Positions 25,190 through 34,400 of a DNA stretch of 64,000 nt are shown piece by piece. Origin of the DNA: Sycobia sp. Sy_11 (taxonomy: Eukaryota; Arthropoda; Insecta; Hymenoptera; Epichrysomallidae); NCBI GenBank assembly GCA_018907035.1, contig JACCIC010000099.1:1178501-1242500 (forward strand), in the 5' to 3' direction. The stretch's first letter is position 1; the number at the start of each line of letters is the position of its first letter. A program made the position numbers and the translations under genes. The notes under the pieces are model-generated. The model was not told the origin of the DNA. It made no database searches and saw nothing but the letters and a program-made list of their open reading frames with translations.

Positions 25190-25500
25190 GAACCACCAGT
25201 AGCGCCCGAAAATCGGTTGAGCCGCTTTCAACTTTTGCAGCGAGTTGCCATTTAATTTTGGAAGCGCTTGGCAAACGAGTATCTGTAAAACTTACAACAG
25301 AGAGGCAAATGGCGCAATCCAACAGAAAATTTCAACGCTGGACAACTCGTCCTCGTACGAGATGATTGTTTTTCTCCTACAAAATAGCCATTAGGACGGG
25401 TTACAGAGACACACGTAGGACCTGACAGCCATGTGAGGGTGGTTACTGTCCAAACAGCAATAACTACACTCAAAAACAGCTAAGATTTGTTCGTCCGACG
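25190..25500 (+). pseudogene. BEL/Pao C-terminal DUF5641-like region
   Basis: Reading through stops gives NEYL*NLQQRGKW, GQLVLVRDDCFSP and LGRVTETHVGPDSHVRVV, the usual tail of BEL integrases. Two or more in-frame stops. Confidence 0.7.
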
Positions 25501-25527
25501 GACGAAGGCGGGTGGGAATCTTCGGTC

Positions 25528-25913
25528 TGCCGCGCCACTGCGTTGTGCGACATAGCTATTAAGAGTATAAAAACTTTTTCATTCTCACTCTCTCTCTCTC
25601 TATCTCACCAGGTTCGCGATTCGTTAAAGAAAATTAAGTGTAAGGAGGTAGGCTGAGGATGGCTTTCGAGACAAATCCCTCAATTTACGATAGATATACG
25701 TCGCGAGGTATTGCACAGCTGCTTCACACGTACGTAGGCCGCTGTGCCGCGTGAAGATCTGGACCAGGTATAAGGTCTCTGATGGTGGCGAGCAATACGG
25801 GTGTCGGCTGCCCCGCTCCCCCTTTCTGCGCTAGCTCGCTGCATGCGCTTTCAAGGCAGAAAAGTAAGGAATGAACGGGACTTCGCGCTCGATCTTCGAC
25901 CAAACCTGAACTG
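25528..25913 (+). repeat. partial 3' LTR of BEL/Pao element
   Basis: Matches the 5' LTR from TGCCGCGCC to ACCTGAACTG, then changes abruptly to unrelated sequence, so its downstream part (U5) is missing. It keeps about 60 bp (25689-25742) deleted from the 5' copy. Confidence 0.85.
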
Positions 25914-26046
25914 TTCGTACTTGAAATTAAATACCGCGAATATTTACTTAGTGCAGTCAACTAAAATTGAAGCCAAAAGAAATGGTCTGTGAAATAACGT
26001 CTTTTTTGAATGATCGCTGAGGTAACACCTTTTTATACGTATGCGA

Positions 26047-26048
<2 letters not shown>

Positions 26049-26087
<39 letters not shown>
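26049..26087. repeat. (TA)n microsatellite
   Basis: Uninterrupted TA units. Confidence 0.95.
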
Positions 26088-26090
<3 letters not shown>

Positions 26091-26186
26091 ACGTAGTAAA
26101 ATATACACGTTAAAAATGTAACGCGAAATATGCCTCCGATGCGTCAAGTTCTCGAGTTTCGACCGCTGAAATAAAACTTTTGTATA

Positions 26187-26255
26187 TCATATCATACCAT
26201 ACTAGTCATATCATACTGTATAATATAATATAATATCATATCATATCATATCATA
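26187..26255. repeat. (ATATC)n-like pentanucleotide repeat
   Basis: CATAT-type units with variants, several perfect in tandem at 26234-26254. Confidence 0.8.
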
Positions 26256-26663
26256 TTAATTTATAAAGACAAAGCGTGTTTTTGTTTGTACACTATCACC
26301 AAAAAAAAAACTACTGAACCGAATATTCTGAAATTTGACATATAGATTCTATATTATCTTGCGGAGGACATAGGCTATGTTTTTTTTATTGAAAATCATT
26401 TTACTTTCATCAATAAATTAAGTTAAAGGTTTTAATAGACAGTTTCACCAGCGGCGACTAGGTAGCGTCTTAAATCAGGAAAAGTATGAATACCAAGCCA
26501 GCTCAGACGAATGATCAGATCCAACTTTAGGATTCGTATCCTAAAGAAGAAATGACGTAGTCAGTATTACCTTTTTTGTTCTTCAGGTTTGTCTGACACT
26601 ACTCTCACACTTTATGGATATCTTTTGATTTTTGAAAATTTTATTTTCTCTTATTTGAGACAA

Positions 26664-26666
<3 letters not shown>

Positions 26667-26718
<52 letters not shown>

Positions 26719-26760
26719 CTCTCTCTGTCTGTCTGTCTGTCTTTGTCTTTCTGTCTTTCT
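26667..26760. repeat. (CT)n then (CTGT)n microsatellite
   Basis: About 24 CT units followed by CTGT and CTTT units. Confidence 0.93.
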
Positions 26761-26906
26761 TTCTTCTTCTCTTATAAAATGGTTCATATGTCAAATCATA
26801 CTGAATATAGCTTGTGACGAAAAATTATATTTTTGTTTTTATACATTTATTAACTTCAGAATTGTGACAAGATACTATTTTTTTTTTAGTTTGAACAAAA
26901 GAAGAG

Positions 26907-27082
26907 AACGGGAGCGGCTACCGACACAGAGGCTACCGTTATCTTGGTTCTCGTCCCGTTCTCCCGAAAGATAACGGGAATAGCTACCGTCACAGCAGCT
27001 ACCGATACCTAGGCTCTCATCCTGTTCTTTTGAAAGAGAACGGGAGTCGCTATCGATTTGTAGGCTCTCGTGACACGACCGA
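26907..27082 (+). repeat. 66-bp tandem repeat, 2.6 units, open on both strands
   Basis: Units start at 26907, 26973 and 27039 (AACGGGA at each start), exactly 66 bp apart, so a reading frame is kept at 22 codons per unit. The plus frame reads SYRHSSYRYLGSHPVL-type units and stays open to TAA near 27210. The minus strand is open as a 71-codon ORF (27090-26875) with units like YSRYLSGERDENQDNGS. Which strand, if either, is coding cannot be told. The plus frame is closed upstream by TGA near 26892 unless an exon starts inside the repeat. GC content is higher than the flanks. Confidence 0.7.
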
Positions 27083-27284
27083 CTCAACATCAGAAAGTTC
27101 GTGGGGTACAGGAAGGAGTCAGCGGTGCGGCAATTTCGACTTCTCTGGGCCTAGGCGCGGGGTGACGTTTGGTTTCCGGTTTAGTAATGATTCTAATTAT
27201 TATTCATAAGTAACGATTAGTTAATAAGTAATGGCTTAGTACCTGAACCTTATATACGGTTTGATTTATTTATTTTAGGAATAG

Positions 27285-27545
27285 GTCGAAACGGGGGGCG
27301 CTGATTCAGGCGTCAGTTGGTTGGGACGACCCGAGGTAGTGCGGCTGGTCAATCTCGCGGAAAGGGGCCGGGTGTACTGCGCGGGGAGCTCCATAGAGTA
27401 TGGGATATCTAGTGGTCCAATCGATCGGTGGTCTCGGTTGCGTTTCCGCAGACGAGAGCGAGAGTCACGAACACCATCGGTAAAGATTTCCATCTCTACC
27501 TCCATTTTTATTAGTATTAAGTACAAAGTAAGTAGCGTGTAAAGT
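27285..27545. other. GC-rich block, unrecognised
   Basis: GC-rich compared with its surroundings, preceded by a TTTATTTTAG acceptor-like tract at 27270-27279. The frame 27321-27542 (+) reads MGRPEVVRLVNLAERGRV and later RLRFRRRERESR. The antisense frame 27275-27601 is also open. No family recognised. It may belong with the 66-bp repeat as one broken gene or element. Confidence 0.35.
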
Positions 27546-27609
27546 AAAATCAAATAAAGTAAAAAAAAGAGTTTTATGTACACACTTTTTATATAACTCA
27601 ACTTTTATT

Positions 27610-27865
27610 TAATCTCTAGTTAAGTCCCTGAATTTATCCGCAGTAGTTTGAAACATTGGACGAAGCAGCTAAAAGATTCAGTAAATTCTGGTAGTAGAGG
27701 CAGTCAGGTTGTTCTTCTTATTCTATTTTTCATTTAGTTTTTAATAATAATTCTTATTTAAGATGACTCTAAGCGGGTAAATATAAACAAGGATAATTTT
27801 ATGGTCATTATAATTATCTTATTTTAATAGATAGTAAGATCAAAAAATATATTCATTAATTTTAT
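27610..27865 (+). mobile_element. 3' end of a second Penelope-like element copy
   Basis: Collinear with 8444-8765: the AGTCCCTGA start, the ATTGGACGAAG block, GGCAGTCAG, a GGGTAAATATAAACAAGGA block, GTCATTATAATT, and GTAAGA(C/T)CAA followed by AT-rich sequence. No coding part remains. Confidence 0.6.
27625..27668 (+). ncRNA. degenerate hammerhead-like motif, second copy
   Basis: AGTCC, then CTGAATTTA in place of CTGATGA, then an intact GAAAC box, then ATTGGACGAAG. It complements the lesions in the copy at 8444-8496, where the first box is nearly intact and the second mutated. Confidence 0.4.
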
Positions 27866-27957
27866 TCATAACACTCGAGATGAGTACAATTTTAATTTTT
27901 ATATTGTAGCTGCACATAATTTTTTTAACATACGAATAAAATTTGTAAATAGAATAG

Positions 27958-27960
<3 letters not shown>

Positions 27961-27998
<38 letters not shown>
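27961..27998. repeat. (TA)n microsatellite
   Basis: Uninterrupted TA units just downstream of gene B. Confidence 0.95.
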
Positions 27999-28000
<2 letters not shown>

Positions 28001-28230
28001 ATATGCAAAATTTTATATGCAAAATTGTAAATAAAATAACTTTTTGTAAGCAATCGCTCATACACAGCCAAAAATTCCGACGTTAAATACTTAAATAAAA
28101 AAAATGGTAAAATAAGAAATATTTACAGAATATATCATCTATTTTTTAATGTGATATTTTAAAAATGTAGATCAATTATGAACACAATTTTTAGAATTAA
28201 AATAATCATCATACATATATGGTCAAATTA

Positions 28231-28431
28231 TCATGCGTATATATGCGGTCGATTTTTATAAATTTGTGCATAGCTTCTAGGAGAACCCATTAAAGAGCCT
28301 TGAATAAAATGCAAATATGAGGAAATTTTAGTATATACGCATCCTTTAATCGTATCATCACAATCAGTAGGATTACTGCTTACAATTCCAATAAGTTTAT
28401 TTCCAATAACAAGCGGACTACCACTATCACC
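28231..28431 (-). CDS. gene B exon 4 (GDSGS, C-terminus)
   Basis: Acceptor TTTTTCAG before 28431. Opens GDSGSPLVIGN, carries DCDD and GCVYTK, ends HIYA then TGA at 28233-28231. A 20-residue tail extends past the usual trypsin-fold end. Confidence 0.9.
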   Translation of the reverse strand, partial: GDSGSPLVIGNKLIGIVSSNPTDCDDTIKGCVYTKISSYLHFIQGSLMGSPRSYAQIYKNRPHIYA

Positions 28432-31400
28432 CTGAAAAAAATAGTTACCAGTTATAGAAATTCTATGCTCTTTTTAGCTACGCTTTAAAATTAATTTTTT
28501 TAATGAATGTTTAGAAATAGGAACACACTAAATTATAAAACATTAACAAGTTTTGCTGAGAAAAAATAAAAATCAATTATTTGTTTATGTAATTATGTTG
28601 TATGAAGACATTCTATGGTTTATATAAACTCACCGAACAAATACCCCACTTTTCTCCCGGGTTCTCAGGTACCATTACACCGCAAATTTGATGGGTAGTA
28701 ACCAAATGAGGATAACTATTTTTACATATGTCATCAGGTACAATTTTGACAAATGCATATCTTAATAACTGATCTGAATCTCCATCGAGTCGTTCTTCTC
28801 TTCCAATATTTGGATCGTTACCAATTGTTACCCAATTTAAACCAAATCCAGATACAACCGCTATAGTATCGGAGAAATTTTCAATTTCCATTGGCAAAGT
28901 TAAAGGTTTTATAAACCAATTTTGATTAAAATTGAAGCTTTGATTCAACTGAAATTTTTTATTTAAAATTTTAGGTTTTATAATTCAGATTCTACGGGGA
29001 TAATTAGAAAAAAGAACAGTTTGAATGATCACTGCAGCCCTATTTTCCTACATCTAACATTAATTTTTTGCCACTATTTTTAGATGTTTATTAAGAAATC
29101 GCAGGATTTGTCAATCCATTTTTTAACTTAGAGGTGAAGACATTAATTCATGCCCCCACTTTCTGGGATTCGTCCTTGAACTATAAGATTCTGCATACGA
29201 CATTTTGAATAATTACACTAGACTTTGAAAATTCGCCATTTCAAATAACTAGATGTAATATTTTTTAAATATTATATTATTATTTATATTATGTTATATT
29301 TTGTTGTATTTATCTCATTTATACATTCACTTTTAATTGTTTTTATATTTTTCTTATTGCACAACGTCTTTGTGCATTAATCCCTTTTTACATAGTAACT
29401 TATCCTAAATTTCAATTTACCCCACTTTTGTTCAAGATTTCCATCTGTGGAGCCGAGATAACCTCGGACCAAACCCGGTGTGATAAATGCGAATTAGGAA
29501 AAACAGTTTTGGTCTGGTCGGCGTATCAAAACTGCTCAAATTTGATACCCATCTAACATTTCGTAGGCTCAACTACCAAATTTGTCAGAAAGTCTCTTAA
29601 CTTCTGCTTGCATTGTAGAGTATGAAATAACATCTGAGCGATCAGAAAGACGACCCATTTTAGTGGTTGCTACTTAAGTTCGCAATGCGGCTCTGTCACT
29701 CTGCCAAGGAGTCAGTGAATGAATAGATATAATATTATTTATCAGATGAAATACTTTTTTTATTAAGCCTTTTAAGTATTATAAATTCTTATTTGAGCTA
29801 TACACACAAACATAGATATTATACAAAATTAAAATTATAGTTTTAAATATGTGATATACATTGTTGAATTTTAAGTTCATTTACATCAAAGAATGAGAAT
29901 ATACATATACATGCTGAAATGTCAGGTATAGCGAGAAACATTTCAACATTCAGTGGTAGTTAGCACTTTAGATTCTGTAGTTTTTTGTATAGTGTCTCTC
30001 TGAGATTACTATATAGCTAGCACTGTCATAAAACATGGTTAATATCTTCATTTTGATTACCATATTTATATGCCAGACTGCTTATAATAACCACTCGAAA
30101 GAGAGATGAGGCTAGGTGATAATGGTTAGCACGCATTCTATTTATTTTGAATATTTTTTTTTTTTGGTAACCTTTTCTGCGTAAACCACGGGTTATTTTT
30201 AATTTTAAAATAATCTCAAAGATAAATTTTTCCTTTGGTTTGACCTTGGTTCAGTAAAGCGTAATTAATTGCTTGCCTTGATTCAGCTTTAATAGTTTGA
30301 TAATAATCGGAAAAAGGTATGCGTAAAGTACTTAAGCTTAATTCTAAGTTGCTAGTTTTGCCAGAGAATCAGCTTTCTCATTTTCTTAGATTCCTTTATA
30401 CGCAGGAATCGAAAAAAGAGTAATTATTGTGTTATATATATGTTATTGCAAATGCAAGCGAACTTAGTGCTGGGAGAATGTTTCATTTTATTTCTGTTCG
30501 TGTACAGATCGAGTGCACCGCTTTTTACTGTAAACTCTTTGAGTATTTCATTTATTTCAATTTGATTACGGAGTCATTCACCTAGTTCAATATTTATTGA
30601 AATCGATTTTGTAATAGTGCTATATTCGTGGCAGTAAATGTTGGAATTTAGAGGTGAACAAATTGTTTTGTTATAATTTATCGTTTTCATTATGCTATCA
30701 AGAAGTGTTGCCTATTGGTTTGCTGATTTTTTTCTGCTCATATTGATAGAACTCTTAATATAATTATTGATTGATGAACTGGTGTTGGATAGACATTTAG
30801 TGAGAATGAGTTCAAATAAGAGTTTTGTGTGATCTTTCAATCTAGGGAGTTTAGATTCAGTGAGAAAAATATTTAACGGGGTAGTCCTACGATAGCCTTA
30901 TGCGACTCTAACGGCTGTATTTTTAATTTCTTCTAATTTTTCAGAACTTTTTTTTAGTTTGAAAATAAATGAAACTTCTATAATATGTAATCTATCGAAT
31001 GAAACTTTTATATAAAGCAATTTGTACTTGAGGATCTGAGTCTCACCAGGTATCACATAAATATTTAATAATATTTAAAGCCCTACAATTTTTCTTAATA
31101 ATACTGTTTATGTGAGCATTAAAAGACAAAGTATAATCGAAAGTCAGTCCTAAAAATTTAGTATGTTAGCATATATTAATAATGTATTTTCTTACTTTTA
31201 TTTCCATAATTCCAGAACGAATTCTTTTTTTGTTAAATCAATTAATTTGATTTTAGTAGGTGCAAACCCAAGGCCTATTTCTAAGAGATTTTTTCAATTA
31301 TTTGTATGGCTTTTTCTATGATACTTCTTTCTCTTTTATATTTTGAAACTTTTTTGTATATAACTAAATTATCGACGAATTCTGATACATTTACTGTAGC

Positions 31401-34400
31401 CGCCCTCCTGAGCGGGATCGCGTCCGGAGTTTACGAATTTATCAAATATTCTAAATATATTAAAATATTTATTTCGATTCAAGGGGATGTAGATTCAGAA
31501 GGGAATTGGAGTAATAGGTAATCAAAAAACACAAGACTTGGAATAAACACAAAAATATATATTAAAAAGGCTCTATACAATCGCTCATCGTTGTTTCGCC
31601 GCCTAAATTTTTTTCCCTTCCCCAGATCCTTATTTCCCATCGCATGATGTTGAAATTCAAACGCCTTTTACATCCTTAAGGTTCAATAAATTTCTACGAT
31701 CGTCTCTAGCTTCACCTAAGCTGAAACATATGTCGCGAGCGCGAGCAAGATTTATGCATTCAAAACCTCCGATCCTGCCCAAGAGCGGAGCGCCATAAAC
31801 CATGCGGACCGGAGACCTTTTCTTAAATTCACAGATTTACAGACGTCGAATAGTTTTAATATTTATCCTACATTGATCCCGCATTTGCTCGGGTATTCAC
31901 CCGTGACGCAGGGAAAACCCTATAGGTAAAAACCTACGTCTAAAACAGCGTTTACATTCTATAAGCTATAGATACTGTTGTCATAATTAATCGAAAATCG
32001 TCGTCAACCATTTTCCCCGTACCGAAACGATGTTCCCAGGCGTTCGCGAGAACGAAGCAGGAAGGCCGCCACATCTGCGCTATCCATAGGGACTGCAAGT
32101 TTCTTCACCAAAGCATACGCGGAGGAAATTCACGGCTTTCTCTCCGCCCCTCCCCCTATTAAATGGAGAAAGAAAATACCAATATGAAAAAACATGCGGC
32201 AGCCACATCCTTGAATGAGCCCTCACAAAATCATGCGGCTACAACGTGCAATATGCGTTGCACTAGCAGGATCTACGCATAGTATATGCGCTGAAACGCC
32301 TATCCGCCGAAGTATGAGTACGGTCCCCACATCACTCTCGCTTGCGGGGAATATTTACAGTTTTCTGGGTATTTTTTAAAATTTCAGAAGTATAAATTAT
32401 AAATAAAATTGGGCTAAGGACCCCACCCTGAAGTATACCTTTAATGACAGGTCTAGACGCATTTTCAGTATATTGAGTGTAAACAAATTGTCCAATAATC
32501 ATTCTAAAGCAGCTTACTTTTGCTAATTTTAATAAGAGTAGATCTATATTGATGTTGTCAAATGCATCCTCAATCTCTAAAAATGCCGCTAAAATATCCT
32601 TTTTTCAATGAAAACTTTATTTATTTTCAAGTACAAGCTTGTTAGAATTTCGTAGCATGATTTAACTTTTCAAAATCCATATTGGCTAGATGGAATTAAA
32701 TTACAGTACTCAATGTATCACTGGATTCAATTTTGGAGAAGTCATTCTAATAATTGGCACATACAAGAAGTTAGTGACCCAGGTCGTAAACTTTTATCGT
32801 CAGATTTCTGTATAAAGCGAAAGAACTAGCTTTTTCAAAATTCGGGTAGTTATTATGTTTAAACATATGGTTAACAATATCGAAAAGTATTAGCGTATAT
32901 TTTTTAGACAATTTTTGTAATATTTCAAAAAACTGGTTTGGTTCACAGACAACAATCCATTTTGGGTCTGTTTGAATTTTTTATATAATTTTTTATATAA
33001 TTCTGGATGAAGTCTCTTCATCCGATCACACTCTGCGTCCCACCGTGCAACTGGAATTAAATTAATTTGCTTGCACTTGTTTTTTTGCAGGAGCGCTCGA
33101 TTTTATTGCATAAATGGTTTTGTTTAAAAAAAAAATTATATTTTTCGCTGGGAGAAAATTCATTACAAGTGTTCGATTATAGGAAGGAATATATTTATAA
33201 AACTATTATCCAGAGGCTAGCTTATGAATGTCCTGTCTCGTAAGGTACTATTAGTATCCGTTTCGAGGTACAGGGGATTTTTGGTGACTAAGCTACGCGC
33301 CGTCAGCGGAACGTTGGAACAAGTCTATACCTGTAACTTCTTACGTCGAGCTCCATCAGGGCCTTGCCTCGCCTCCCCCACTCTAATATGTATCTTGATC
33401 GTTAGTTATTATGTACCAATTAGAATATTTATCTCAATAAAATATGTTATATTCACTGTAGCTTAAATTCAGAAATGATCAAGCACCAGAACGTTTATAT
33501 CGAATGTAATCCACCATTTTAAATATTTCATACATAGTATTGTTACACTTTGCTGATTCCTTTATATATATAATAAATATTGTTTGTATTCAAAAGTAAA
33601 TCAAGTTTGTTAAATTTATTTACAGCGGTACGTCGAACATCTATTGTTCTAATCTTACCCTTTCACACACGACAAAACAGTAAGTGAGAGAGATGTCGTG
33701 GATATTTTCATGTACAATTTTGTCAAACGTGTTTCAATTAGTGCGGTTGGACTCTATTTTGAAGGGTTTTTTGAAAGTATTTTGTAACCAGGTAAATGAA
33801 AATTATGAGCAGAAGCTAGCCACCATTCAATGCACACATAAATTTCAGCATTGTTCATGATATTTTTAAGTTCGAGAATTCTTTGCAGTATACTTCTGAC
33901 ATTCAAAAAAAACAGTCGCAAGTTGTTTTTATATGATAATTGGGATGCTTGCATTATTCTTTTAATATTTATGTACAATTTGATCTTCATTAACTGGAGT
34001 TATCACTAGATGTATCATTTATTGTTTCTAGTCTTATCTTTATTCGAATAATTCGAGATTTTCATTTTCGATCTAACAGGTGTTCATTGATTTAAGATAA
34101 AATGTCTATAAGAACTTATGTGTTGTTCGTAAATTTAGATGCTATTTCTTTTATGTATTTACTTCTATATGACTCCTGGTGTCAGAGGTTATCATTTGCT
34201 TTTTTTTTTTGCACCTGTGCTTACGCATAAAAGTGCAACACACGCCTTTATAGTGCGGTTAGAACAGAGTAGAACCTGCAGCACTACTACTATTATAATT
34301 TTATATAATTTGCACGTTCAGAATAGTTACAACTAAGCACTCGCGAAACGCATCTATCGTTGATGACAGCTCGATAAAGATTCGCAGATGAAATACTAAT

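Larger units (their letters stand above)
18761..25913 (+). mobile_element. BEL/Pao LTR retrotransposon, frameshifted and 3'-truncated
   Basis: Order of parts on the plus strand: 5' LTR, gag (DUF1759 and zinc knuckles), aspartic protease (DUF1758), reverse transcriptase (YVDD), RNase H, integrase (H2C2 and DDE) and a DUF5641-like C-terminal domain, then a partial 3' LTR. This order (integrase last) and the DUF1759/1758/5641 set identify BEL/Pao. GC content is well above the flanks. Frame changes near 20970, 23005, 23480 and 24470, a TGA in a conserved Trp at 22130-22132, and unequal LTRs make it non-autonomous now. The LTRs differ by few substitutions, suggesting a fairly recent insertion. Confidence 0.9.
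25914..26880. other. simple-sequence-rich intergenic stretch
   Basis: Contains (TA)n at 26049-26087, imperfect ATATC pentamers at about 26187-26255 and a CT tract at 26667-26760. No gene recognised. Confidence 0.6.
29700..33995 (-). mobile_element. decayed non-LTR retrotransposon (endonuclease-RT-RNase H LINE) in intron 2 of gene B
   Basis: On the minus strand, in order: an APE-type endonuclease start (LRLFFLNVRSILQR, then GYKIL; 33990-33740); reverse transcriptase blocks FLEIEDAFDNINIDLLL and GILQGGVLSPILFIIY (32610-32385); EFVDNLVIYKK as the degraded catalytic box (31390-31355); LGLTFDYTLSFNAHI (near 31160); ENEKADSLAKLA as the RNase H end (near 30385); and NEDINHVL*QC near 30055. This domain order fits Jockey/I-type LINEs with RNase H. 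Many stops and frameshifts. It is interrupted by an LTR-like insertion at 31395-32352 and perhaps by another at 33200-33700. Confidence 0.75.
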
